From an uncultured Atopostipes sp. (GTDB lineage Bacteria; Bacillota; Bacilli; Lactobacillales; Carnobacteriaceae_A), in assembly GCA_947296835.1 (NCBI GenBank), contig CAMYQS010000031.1:1-9864 (forward strand): 9,864 bases of DNA, written 5' to 3'. The translations under genes were made by a program, and so were the position numbers. How positions within the stretch are numbered: position 1 is the stretch's first letter; every line of letters starts with the position of its first letter. The notes beneath the pieces are model-generated. The model was not told where the DNA came from. It did no database searches and saw nothing but the letters and a program-made list of their open reading frames with translations. This document shows positions 1-7,663 of the stretch, one piece after another.

Positions 1-523
1 ACACGTGTCTGATCCACATTGGTATTCCTCGTTCTGATAAGTCTCTTGCCATTTCAAGAATACTTGTATTCTCAGCCATTGTATATTCCTTATGAAACTC
101 ATTATTAATGTGCTTAATGTCCATTAAGACAAGATCTGTATAGTCCATCAGCTCATCATATACACTGAAAAATGGTTCTTCAAGTGTAAATGGTGCTCCA
201 CATGTATCAATAGCCGTATGAACACCTTGTGCCTTAGCTAATTTGAAAAGTTCTAGGATAAAATCAATTTGTAATAGTGGTTCTCCTCCACTAATGGTGA
301 TTCCACCTTCACTTCCCCAATATTCTTTATAATCAATTGCTTTATCTAAAAGCTCTTGCGGTGTATATGGTGTCCCGCCACCCAAGTTCCAAGTATCAGG
401 GTTATGGCAAAAGGCACAGCGTAGTCGACACCCCTGCATAAATGCTACAAAACGAATTCCAGGACCATCAACCGATCCAAAAGATTCTATTGAATGTACA
501 TACCCTACTGTTTCTTCTGCCAT
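1..523 (-). CDS. pflA: Pyruvate formate-lyase activating enzyme (radical SAM), C-terminus cut by window edge
   Basis: This cytoplasmic radical-SAM enzyme uses a [4Fe-4S] cluster and S-adenosylmethionine to abstract hydrogen from the catalytic glycine of pyruvate formate-lyase, switching it on under anaerobiosis. The visible 174 codons begin MAEETVGYVHSIESFG. They carry the conserved GSVDGPGIR stretch (residues 16-24), the cluster-binding CRLRCAFC motif (Cys32, Cys36, Cys39; CX3CX2C) and the SAM-binding SGGEP motif (78-82). Family members are about 245-260 residues, so roughly 75 C-terminal residues lie beyond the left edge. The ATG at 523 is preceded by AGGGGAG about 10 nt upstream, which fixes the start. 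The gene lies 42 nt after the pflB stop on the same strand with no terminator between, so it is almost certainly cotranscribed with its substrate gene. Identification is secure. Confidence 0.96.
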   Translation of the reverse strand, partial: MAEETVGYVHSIESFGSVDGPGIRFVAFMQGCRLRCAFCHNPDTWNLGGGTPYTPQELLDKAIDYKEYWGSEGGITISGGEPLLQIDFILELFKLAKAQGVHTAIDTCGAPFTLEEPFFSVYDELMDYTDLVLMDIKHINNEFHKEYTMAENTSILEMARDLSERGIPMWIRHV

Positions 524-565
524 ATCTATTAATCTCCCCTGTAAAATATATTTGAATGTTCTGAC

Positions 566-2824
566 TTACATTGATTCGTGGAATGTTCTACTTAATACAT
601 CTAACTGTTGTTCGCGAGTTAGTTTAATGAACTTAACTGCGTAACCAGATACACGAATAGTTAATTGTGGATATTCTCCTGGGTGCTCCATTGCATCTAA
701 CAGCGTTTCACGGTTAAATACGTTAACGTTTAAGTGATGTCCACCTTTTTTAGTATAACCATCTAGCATGTTTGCTAAGTTTCTACGTTGTGATTCCTCA
801 GTTTTACCTAAAGCGTTTGGTACGATTGAGAATGTGTTTGAGATACCATCTAATGAGTACTCGTAAGGAATCTTAGCAACTGAGTTCAGACTTGCTAATG
901 CTCCGTTCTCGTCACGTCCATGTAGTGGGTTCGCACCAGGTGCAAATGGCTCACCATCACGACGTCCATCAGGTGTGTTACCTGTTTTCTTACCATAAAC
1001 AACGTTTGACGTAATGGTTAAGATCGACGTTGTATGAACTGAATCACGGTAAGTTGCGTTTTGTTGTACTTTTGTCATGAACTGCTCTAGTAATTTAATT
1101 CCGATGTCATCTGCACGGTTGTCATTGTTTCCGTATTTAGGATAGTCTCCTTCAATTTCGTAATCAACAACTAATCCAGTCTCGTCACGGATTGTTTTAA
1201 CTTTTGCATGTTTAATCGCCGATAGCGCGTCAATTGTTACTGAGAAACCTGCAATACCTGTTGCCATTGTACGTAGAATTTCAGTGTCATGTAACGCCAT
1301 TTGCGAACTTTCGTAACTGTATTTGTCATGCATGTAGTGGATAACATTTAATGTGTTTACATATAGTTTTGTAATCCAGTCCATCATGTCATCGAATTTT
1401 TCAATTACTTCGTCATAATCTAAATATTCTGACGTAATTGGAGCAAATGCTGGTCCAACTTGTGTCTTAGATTTTTCATCAATACCACCGTTGATAGCGT
1501 ACAGTAATGTTTTCGCTAAGTTTGCACGTGCACCGAAGAATTGCATTTGTTTACCAATCTCCATTGCAGACACACAACATGCGATTCCATAGTCATCACC
1601 GTATAATGGACGCATAACATCATCATTTTCATATTGGATTGCACTTGTTTCAATTGAGATTTTTGCACAGAAATCTTTAAAGTTCTGCGGTAAGTTGCTT
1701 GACCATAAAACAGTTAAGTTTGGCTCTGGTGCAGGACCTAAGTTGATTAATGTGTTTAGGAAACGATAACTACTCTTCGTTACCATGTGACGTCCGTCTA
1801 CCCCAACACCCGCAATTGCTTCTGTAACCCACGTTGGGTCTCCAGAGAATAATTCGTTGTATTCAGGCGTACGAGCGAATTTGACTAAACGTAATTTCAT
1901 AACGAAGTGGTCTACTAGTTCTTGTACTTCAACTTCTGAAATCGAACCATTTTTTAAATCACGCTGGACGTAAATATCTAAGAATGTTGATACTCGACCT
2001 AATGACATAGCCGCACCGTTTTGTTGTTTAACTGCTGCTAAATATCCTAGATATAACCATTGGAAAGCTTCTTGAGACGTTTCAGCTGGACGTGAAATAT
2101 CAAATCCATAAATGTTGCCCAATTCTTTCAATTCGTGTAATGCAACAATTTGTTCTGATAATTCTTCACGTTGACGGATAACATCTTCTGACATGATACC
2201 GCCACCATAAATTTTTAAGTCTGCTAATTTTTCTTCAATTAAGAAGTCTACTCCATATAAAGCTACTCGGCGGTAGTCACCAATAATTCGTCCACGTCCA
2301 TAAGCATCTGGTAAACCAGTAATAACACCTGAACGTCGTGCTGCACGCATGTCAGCAGTATAAGCATCGAAGACACCTTGGTTATGAGTTTTACGATATT
2401 TACTAAAGATTTCTGACATCTTTGGATCAATCTTAAATCCATAAGATTCTGCAGATAATTCTGACATTCGAATTCCACCGTATGGTTGGAATGAACGTTT
2501 GAATGGTTCGTCAGTTTGGAAACCGACAATTGTTTCTTTGTCTTTATCTAAATATCCTGGGCCATGTGAAGTAACAGATGATACAACTTCTGTATCCATA
2601 TCTAAAACGCCACCAGCTTCAATTTCTTTACGATCTAAGTCCATAACTTGATCCCAAAGTGCTGCTGTGTTTTCTGTTGGACCTTCTAAGAAAGTCTCAT
2701 CCCCATCATATGGTGAATAGTTTGCTTGAATAAAATCACGAACGTTTACGTGGCGTCTCCATTTTTCACCCGTAAACCCTCCCCATGCTTTATCATAAGA
2801 GCTTGTTGTTTTTGACTTTTGCAT
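566..2824 (-). CDS. pflB: Formate C-acetyltransferase (pyruvate formate-lyase)
   Basis: This glycyl-radical enzyme converts pyruvate and CoA to acetyl-CoA and formate during anaerobic sugar fermentation. It is 752 residues, close to the roughly 760 of E. coli PflB. The catalytic cysteine pair is Cys416-Cys417 in GIACCVSAMEIGKQ. The radical-bearing Gly727 sits in IRVSGYAVKF, 25 residues from the C-terminus, as expected of the glycine-radical domain (about 640-752); the body before it is the PFL barrel. All key residues are present, so it should be active. The N-terminus carries a lysine/serine-rich lead (MQKSKTTSSYDK) before the usual GFTGEKW segment. The start is fixed by AAGGAG (2834-2839) 9 nt upstream of the ATG. 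It heads an operon with pflA and has its own promoter in the gap after the parC terminator. Confidence 0.98.
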   Translation of the reverse strand: MQKSKTTSSYDKAWGGFTGEKWRRHVNVRDFIQANYSPYDGDETFLEGPTENTAALWDQVMDLDRKEIEAGGVLDMDTEVVSSVTSHGPGYLDKDKETIVGFQTDEPFKRSFQPYGGIRMSELSAESYGFKIDPKMSEIFSKYRKTHNQGVFDAYTADMRAARRSGVITGLPDAYGRGRIIGDYRRVALYGVDFLIEEKLADLKIYGGGIMSEDVIRQREELSEQIVALHELKELGNIYGFDISRPAETSQEAFQWLYLGYLAAVKQQNGAAMSLGRVSTFLDIYVQRDLKNGSISEVEVQELVDHFVMKLRLVKFARTPEYNELFSGDPTWVTEAIAGVGVDGRHMVTKSSYRFLNTLINLGPAPEPNLTVLWSSNLPQNFKDFCAKISIETSAIQYENDDVMRPLYGDDYGIACCVSAMEIGKQMQFFGARANLAKTLLYAINGGIDEKSKTQVGPAFAPITSEYLDYDEVIEKFDDMMDWITKLYVNTLNVIHYMHDKYSYESSQMALHDTEILRTMATGIAGFSVTIDALSAIKHAKVKTIRDETGLVVDYEIEGDYPKYGNNDNRADDIGIKLLEQFMTKVQQNATYRDSVHTTSILTITSNVVYGKKTGNTPDGRRDGEPFAPGANPLHGRDENGALASLNSVAKIPYEYSLDGISNTFSIVPNALGKTEESQRRNLANMLDGYTKKGGHHLNVNVFNRETLLDAMEHPGEYPQLTIRVSGYAVKFIKLTREQQLDVLSRTFHESM

Positions 2825-2872
2825 AAATTACAACTCCTTATCCGTTATGTAAGACATCTAATTAACATATTA

Positions 2873-2901
2873 ATATTATCACATACACTAGGAACTAACA
2901 A
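2873..2901 (-). promoter_or_regulatory. Sigma-A promoter of pflB-pflA
   Basis: On the minus strand, TTGTTA (2896-2901) and TAATAT (2873-2878) are separated by 17 nt. The -10 box is preceded directly by TGA, an extended -10 (TGn) element. Transcription should start near 2866, giving a 5' leader of about 42 nt that contains the AAGGAG ribosome binding site. It is the best promoter in the gap. The start site is inferred from sequence only. Confidence 0.7.
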
Positions 2902-2956
2902 GTCTACAAAGTCAGAATATCGATTAATTATCATTTGAAACGGCTTAACCGAGGCA

Positions 2957-2970
2957 TGTAAGCGCATTAA
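2957..2970 (-). promoter_or_regulatory. Candidate cre (CcpA-binding) site upstream of pflB
   Basis: The minus strand reads TTAATGCGCTTACA, matching the ideal palindromic cre TGAAAGCGCTTTCA at 11 of 14 positions, including the central GCGCTT. It lies about 90-105 nt upstream of the predicted pflB start site. CcpA sites that activate transcription can lie upstream of the core promoter, and carbon control of pfl is known in low-GC Gram-positives, so the location is plausible. It is a consensus match only. Confidence 0.4.
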
Positions 2971-2971
2971 T

Positions 2972-2986
2972 TGAGAATGGTTATCA
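2972..2986. promoter_or_regulatory. Fur-box-like dyad upstream of pflB
   Basis: The plus strand reads TGAGAATGGTTATCA, matching the Gram-positive 7-1-7 Fur box TGATAATNATTATCA at 12 of 14 defined positions. The symmetry extends outward: AATTGAGAA and TTATCAATT are inverted repeats with one mismatch. PerR and Zur boxes share the 7-1-7 form but fit less well. It is one base from the cre-like site and about 105-120 nt upstream of the predicted transcription start. Binding by Fur is inferred. Confidence 0.35.
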
Positions 2987-2998
2987 ATTGATACCACC

Positions 2999-3015
2999 TT
3001 CACAATTATTGTGAA
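2999..3015. promoter_or_regulatory. 17-nt dyad of unknown binder, TTCACAAT-T-ATTGTGAA
   Basis: Two perfect 8-bp arms flank a single central base. The arms contain the TTGTGA/TCACAA words used by Rex and CRP/FNR-family sites, but in the opposite order (TCACAA first), so the dyad is not a standard site for either. It lies about 140 nt upstream of the predicted pflB start site. A dimeric regulator may bind it; no regulator can be named. Confidence 0.4.
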
Positions 3016-3027
3016 ATATAAGCATAG

Positions 3028-3055
3028 ATAACTAAAGTTTTATTCCTTTAGTTAT
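3028..3055. repeat. AT-rich 10-bp inverted repeat, 8-nt loop
   Basis: ATAACTAAAG (3028-3037) and CTTTAGTTAT (3046-3055) are perfect reverse complements around an 8-nt loop. No T-run follows on either strand, so it is a poor terminator. It lies between the parC terminator and the pflB dyads. It may be an operator or a weak secondary hairpin that backs up the parC terminator. Confidence 0.45.
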
Positions 3056-3093
3056 TGTAAATTTTCACGGAACGTTTGAAATGAATTCACTAC

Positions 3094-3135
3094 AAAAATA
3101 GTGTTGATGGATATAAAAATATCCATCAACACTAT
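3094..3135 (-). terminator. Rho-independent terminator of parE-parC
   Basis: A perfect 17-bp inverted repeat (3098-3114 and 3119-3135) with a 4-nt loop is followed on the minus strand by five T residues (complement of 3094-3098). It lies 17 nt beyond the parC stop codon. No T-run follows on the plus strand, so it should act only on minus-strand transcripts and insulate pflB from parC read-through. The stem is long but fairly A+T-rich. Confidence 0.85.
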
Positions 3136-3151
3136 ATAATTTAAACATTAT

Positions 3152-5617
3152 TTATTTTTCTTCTGAATCCGTATAAATGATATCATTTCGTTTAAAGGCT
3201 GTTGGTTGTCCATCAGTCTCTTCTTCTAAAATAAATGATCCATTACTATATCGATCGCTAACAGAATAATCACCAGGTTTAAATGTGAATGTCTTATTCT
3301 TTGATGTGTAAATTGATAGCTCATCATCAGATGATTTTACATTAATTAATAAAGCTACTCGGTGAGGATTTGCTTTTAATTCTCGTAAAACTAATAAGCC
3401 GCGTTTGGCTCTAGAAATGACATCAAAATCACTTAAATTCATTTTCTTGATTGCTCCACGTTGGGTAACAATCATCGCATGAACATTTATTTTTTTGTTA
3501 TCAATTAGTAATCCGTTTACGACCGTGTCTTCTTCTTTAAGGTTGATTGATTTAACACCTTTTGCGTTTGGACCATAGGTGGACACTTCAGATAGTGGGT
3601 AACGTAGACCATATCCTCTGTGACTGACTAAGAAAACATCAAAATCATCTTCCGCTTTAACAAGATGTACACTTAATAGTTCATCATCTTTGTTTGCTAA
3701 CTTAATTGCCGTCGAACTTGATGTGCGGTAATTTCTCTTATGTTCGAAGTCTGAAACAACCGTTTGTTTAATGTAACCTTTACGTGTCATAAATACAAAA
3801 GTCTCATCATCTGGCAATTTATTGTAATCAAATACTGCCACAATTTGCTCATCTGTTTCAAAGTTAATACTTTGCGATAAATGCTGTCCGGCATCTTTCC
3901 ATCGAATATCTGGGATTTCATGAACAGGACGGTTTATGACTTTACCTTTATTCGTAAAGATAATTATCTGATCAAGCGTTGAAAGCTTCTCAGCATACAT
4001 AATATTATCCCCAGCTCGAACATTGATATCGTCAGGTTCTGATGAAGCATAAGAACGAGTACTTGTACGTTTTAGGTATCCTTCTCTTGTTAACGTAACG
4101 ATAACTTCCTCTTCACTAATTAGAACCTCTTTTTTAACTTTTAGCTCTTCGATTTCATCTTCGATACTTGTTAAACGAGGAGTTGCATAGTTCTTCTTAA
4201 TATCTTTTAATTCCTTTTTAATCAGTTGGAATAATTTCTTGTCAGAACCAAGAATTGCTTGATACTCTTCAATGCGCTTAGCTAGTTCAGCTGCTTCTTT
4301 TTCTAGTTCAGTAATATCCGTATTCGTTAAACGGTATAATTGTAAACTTACAATTGCTTCTGCTTGTCTTTCGGTAAATTCAAATTCATTAATTAAATTT
4401 ACTTTTGCGTGCGATTTGTTGTTACTACCACGAATAATACGGATAACGTCGTCTAAAATAGAAATTGCTTTGATTAAACCTAAAACAATATGCTCACGCG
4501 TTTGATCTTTTTTAAGTAAAGTCTGCGTACGTCGTATGACGACTTCTTTTCTAAATGAAAGATAACTCGTTAAAATTTCTTTTAAGCCTAGTTGTTTCGG
4601 TTGCTTATTATCGATAACAACGACGTTATAGTTATATGAAACTTGTAAGTCTGTATTCTTAAGTAAGTACGTTAGCACACCTTTAGCATTGGCGTTTTTA
4701 CTTAACTCAACGACGATTCTTAAACCATCACGGTCTGATTCGTCACGAACTTGCGCAATCCCATCAATTCGCTTGTTAATACGAATATCGTGCATTTTAC
4801 GAACTAATACAGCTTTATTCACTTCATAAGGAATCTCTGTTACAACAATCTGCTCACGGCCGCCACGCATTTCTTCGATGTTCGTCTTCGCACGAACAAC
4901 TACACGTCCACGACCATTTTTATAAGCTTTGTCTAAGCCTTTAGCTCCTTGAACGATTCCTCCTGTTGGGAAATCTGGACCTTTCACAAATTGCATTAAA
5001 TCTTGATAGGTTGCATTCGGTTTATCAATTAGATGCATAGTCGCATCAATCACTTCGCCTAAATTATGTGGCGGAATATCCGTCGCATATCCGGCAGAAA
5101 TACCCGTTGCACCGTTAACAAGTAAGTTTGGATAACGAGATGGTAGAACAGTTGGCTCTTCATCCGTATCATCAAAGTTTAAAATATAGTTAACTGTGTC
5201 AAAAGGTAAATCTTTTACTAGTTCATCCGCTATTTTTGATAAACGAGCTTCCGTATAACGCATCGCAGCAGCTGGATCTCCATCCATACTACCGTTGTTA
5301 CCTTGCATATCAATTAGAGGCATACGCATTTTCCAGTCTTGACTTAATCGAACCATCGCATCATATACAGATGTGTCCCCATGTGGGTGATAGTTACCGA
5401 TTACGTTACCAACTGTTTTTGCAGCTTTTCGATATGCTTTATCAAATGTATTATTATCTTGAGACATCGCATAAATAATACGACGTTGAACGGGTTTTAG
5501 ACCGTCACGAATATCTGGAATCGCACGTTCTTGAATGATATATTTCGAATATCTTCCAAAACGGTCTCCCATAACATTTTCTAATGTTATTTTTTGAATA
5601 CCTGTACTTTCAGCCAT
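3152..5617 (-). CDS. parC: DNA topoisomerase IV subunit A
   Basis: This is the DNA-cleaving subunit of topoisomerase IV (ParC2ParE2), which unlinks daughter chromosomes. It is 821 residues, against about 800-825 in the family. The winged-helix cleavage domain (about 30-165) has the catalytic Arg120-Tyr121 in AAAMRYTEARL. A charged coiled coil (about 370-480) and a C-terminal beta-pinwheel (about 500-800) follow. It lacks the GyrA-box QRRGGKG, and RAKRGLLVL occupies a similar place; this and its overlap with parE identify it as ParC rather than GyrA. The quinolone region reads HPHGDTSVYDAMV, with Thr82 and Asp86 at the sites equivalent to S. aureus Ser80 and Glu84. The ATG overlaps the parE stop by one base (TAATG). 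Its ribosome binding site, AAGAAAGG (5629-5636), lies inside parE. It is the last gene of its operon. Confidence 0.96.
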   Translation of the reverse strand: MAESTGIQKITLENVMGDRFGRYSKYIIQERAIPDIRDGLKPVQRRIIYAMSQDNNTFDKAYRKAAKTVGNVIGNYHPHGDTSVYDAMVRLSQDWKMRMPLIDMQGNNGSMDGDPAAAMRYTEARLSKIADELVKDLPFDTVNYILNFDDTDEEPTVLPSRYPNLLVNGATGISAGYATDIPPHNLGEVIDATMHLIDKPNATYQDLMQFVKGPDFPTGGIVQGAKGLDKAYKNGRGRVVVRAKTNIEEMRGGREQIVVTEIPYEVNKAVLVRKMHDIRINKRIDGIAQVRDESDRDGLRIVVELSKNANAKGVLTYLLKNTDLQVSYNYNVVVIDNKQPKQLGLKEILTSYLSFRKEVVIRRTQTLLKKDQTREHIVLGLIKAISILDDVIRIIRGSNNKSHAKVNLINEFEFTERQAEAIVSLQLYRLTNTDITELEKEAAELAKRIEEYQAILGSDKKLFQLIKKELKDIKKNYATPRLTSIEDEIEELKVKKEVLISEEEVIVTLTREGYLKRTSTRSYASSEPDDINVRAGDNIMYAEKLSTLDQIIIFTNKGKVINRPVHEIPDIRWKDAGQHLSQSINFETDEQIVAVFDYNKLPDDETFVFMTRKGYIKQTVVSDFEHKRNYRTSSSTAIKLANKDDELLSVHLVKAEDDFDVFLVSHRGYGLRYPLSEVSTYGPNAKGVKSINLKEEDTVVNGLLIDNKKINVHAMIVTQRGAIKKMNLSDFDVISRAKRGLLVLRELKANPHRVALLINVKSSDDELSIYTSKNKTFTFKPGDYSVSDRYSNGSFILEEETDGQPTAFKRNDIIYTDSEEK

Positions 5618-7608
5618 TAAACATCTAACCTTTCTTGATGAAAGTCGTCTTCATTTTCTTCAAGAACTTCTTCTGAATCTAAAATACTGCCTTCTTCTTC
5701 CATCGTGAATTCAACGTTATTTTCGATCCATTCTCGACGTGGTCCAACTTTAGTTCCCATTAAGACCGAAACTCGACGTTCTGCTTTTGCTTCATCATCT
5801 ATCGTTACTTGAATCAATGTACGGCTCTCTGGATCCATAGTCGTTTCCCATAATTGGTCTGCATTCATTTCACCAAGACCTTTATAACGTTGGATAGTAT
5901 AATTTTTGATTCCTGTTGTATCTACTTCTAACTCTTCGTCTGTCCATAAGTATTTCTCTTTACGGCTCTTACCGCTACCCACTATTAGTTTATAAAGTGG
6001 TGGTTGCGCAAGATAGATTTTACCTGCATCAATTAATGGACGCATATAACGGTAAAAGAACGTTAATAATAGTGTCTGGATGTGAGCACCATCGGTATCC
6101 GCATCCGTCATAATAATGATTTTGTCATAGTTACAATCTTCGATGTCAAATTCTGGTCCAACACCTGCGCCAATCGTGTAAATCATTGTTGCTATTTCTT
6201 CGTTTTTAAAAATATCTGTAATCGAAGCTTTTTCAGTATTAATAACTTTACCACGTAATGGTAAAATCGCTTGGAATTTACGGTCTCGGCCCTGTTTTGC
6301 AGAACCACCAGCTGAATTACCCTCTACAAGGTATAATTCGTTACGTTTTGCGTTTCGTCCTTGAGCAGGTGTAAGCTTATCTGAAATCAGCGCATCACGT
6401 TGACGACGAGATTTACTGTCTCTCGTTGCGTCTTTCGCTTTACGAGCCGCTTCACGTGCTTCTCGAGCTTTAATCGCTTTACGTACAATAGTCTGTGCCA
6501 TTTCACCGTTCTCAGCTAAATAGAAACCTAAGTGTTCTGAAATAACAGACTCTACTGCTGGACGCGCTTCAGCTGTACCTAACTTGTTCTTCGTTTGGCC
6601 TTCAAATTGTAGTAGATGCTCAGGAATTCGAACAGATAAAATAACGGCTATCCCTTCACGAATATCTGATCCTTCTAAATTTCTTTCCTTGTCTTTTAAT
6701 AGACTAGCCGAACGAGCATATTCGTTAAACGTTTTTGTTAGAGCTGTTTTCGCACCTGTTTCATGCGTACCGGCGTCTCTTGTTCGAACGTTGTTAACGA
6801 AACTTAGGAAGTTATCCGTATACCCATCGTTATACTGAAAGGCAAACTCCACTTCGATTCCATTATTCTTACCTTCAAAGTATCCAATTGGTGTTAGCGT
6901 ATCTTTATCTTCGTTTAAATACTCGACGAATGATTTAATTCCATCTTCATAATAGAATGTTTCATCCTCATCTTCTTTTCTTTCATCGATTAATCGAATA
7001 TTTAATTTTTTCAGTAAGAATGCGGACTCACGTAAACGCTCAGATAATGTTTCAAATGAGATTTCCGTTGCTGCAAAAATTTCAGCGTCAGGTTTGAAAT
7101 GAATCGATGTACCTGTTGCTTTACCTTTAATTTTTGTTTTCGTCACATTTCCATCGGCCTTACCACCGTTTTTAAACTTCTGTGTGTAAGCATAGCCGTC
7201 ACGCTTAACTGTTACTGTTAACCATTCTGATAATGCGTTAACGACTGCGGCTCCAACACCATGTAGCCCACCAGATGTCTTATAACCGCCCTCTTCACTA
7301 AATTTACCACCTGCGTGAAGAATTGTAAAAATAACTTGAAGTGTCGGGATACCCGTTTCATGCATACCTGTTGGCATACCACGGCCGTTATCCTCAACCG
7401 AAATACTATTATCTTTATGGATTGTCACTTTAATTTTGTCACCGTATCCAGCAAGCACCTCATCTACTGAGTTATCAACTATCTCATAAACTAGATGATG
7501 TAATCCACGCGAATCTGTTGATCCAATATACATTCCTGGACGCTTACGAACCGCATCTAAACCTTCTAAAATTTGAATAGAAGAATCTGAATATTTTTGT
7601 TGTGCCAT
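5617..7608 (-). CDS. parE: DNA topoisomerase IV subunit B (ATPase)
   Basis: This ATPase subunit of topoisomerase IV drives strand passage; its TOPRIM domain binds the catalytic metal. At 663 residues it has family length. The GHKL ATP site shows Glu42 and Asn46 in YEIVDNSVDE, and the glycine-rich lid reads GGLHGVGAAVVNALS. The TOPRIM acidic residues are Glu429 in VEGNSAGG and Asp502, Asp504 and Asp506 in MTDADTDGAH. PLRGKVINTEKA and QRYKGLGEM are also present. Oddity: residue 431 is Asn (codon AAT) where nearly all relatives have Asp (EGDSAGG), which is a quinolone-resistance position. The tail after EFTMEEEG is strongly acidic. The start is set by AGAAGGGG (7618-7625) 9 nt before the ATG. 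parC follows with a one-base overlap, so the subunits are probably translationally coupled. A LexA-like box lies upstream. Confidence 0.97.
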   Translation of the reverse strand: MAQQKYSDSSIQILEGLDAVRKRPGMYIGSTDSRGLHHLVYEIVDNSVDEVLAGYGDKIKVTIHKDNSISVEDNGRGMPTGMHETGIPTLQVIFTILHAGGKFSEEGGYKTSGGLHGVGAAVVNALSEWLTVTVKRDGYAYTQKFKNGGKADGNVTKTKIKGKATGTSIHFKPDAEIFAATEISFETLSERLRESAFLLKKLNIRLIDERKEDEDETFYYEDGIKSFVEYLNEDKDTLTPIGYFEGKNNGIEVEFAFQYNDGYTDNFLSFVNNVRTRDAGTHETGAKTALTKTFNEYARSASLLKDKERNLEGSDIREGIAVILSVRIPEHLLQFEGQTKNKLGTAEARPAVESVISEHLGFYLAENGEMAQTIVRKAIKAREAREAARKAKDATRDSKSRRQRDALISDKLTPAQGRNAKRNELYLVEGNSAGGSAKQGRDRKFQAILPLRGKVINTEKASITDIFKNEEIATMIYTIGAGVGPEFDIEDCNYDKIIIMTDADTDGAHIQTLLLTFFYRYMRPLIDAGKIYLAQPPLYKLIVGSGKSRKEKYLWTDEELEVDTTGIKNYTIQRYKGLGEMNADQLWETTMDPESRTLIQVTIDDEAKAERRVSVLMGTKVGPRREWIENNVEFTMEEEGSILDSEEVLEENEDDFHQERLDV

Positions 7609-7663
7609 ATTATTGCACCCCTTCTATTAACGATTATTAACTTTATTTTTTTATAATATAATA

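Larger units (their letters stand above)
2825..3151. other. Intergenic region between parC and pflB: terminator plus pflB upstream regulatory region
   Basis: No protein gene is supported here; both strands have frequent stops. Reading toward pflB (minus strand), it holds the parC terminator, an AT-rich 10-bp inverted repeat, a 17-nt dyad, a Fur-box-like dyad next to a cre-like site, a sigma-A promoter and the pflB ribosome binding site. The roughly 200 nt between the terminator and the promoter are dense in symmetrical sequences. This is longer than a simple promoter needs and suggests several regulators act on pflB. The individual sites are listed separately. Confidence 0.7.

Noticed and set aside
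2263..2529. An 88-codon minus-strand ORF inside pflB
   Set aside because: It lies in another frame of a highly conserved gene, has no family resemblance and no ribosome binding site; a shadow ORF, like the plus-strand ORFs at 4272-4505, 5236-5478, 5916-6113, 6584-6838 and 9171-9395.
3011..3069. Rex (NADH-sensing) or CRP/FNR sites upstream of pflB, e.g. TTGTGAAATAT and TTGTAAATTTTCACGG
   Set aside because: Only half-sites, or arms with the wrong spacing (4 nt between arms instead of 6 for CRP-type; 16 nt total instead of 18 for Rex).
3152..7608. gyrB-gyrA rather than parE-parC
   Set aside because: There is no GyrA-box, the genes overlap as a parEC operon next to plsY, and the sequence wording (HPHGDTSVYDAMV, GNNGSMDGDP) is ParC-type.
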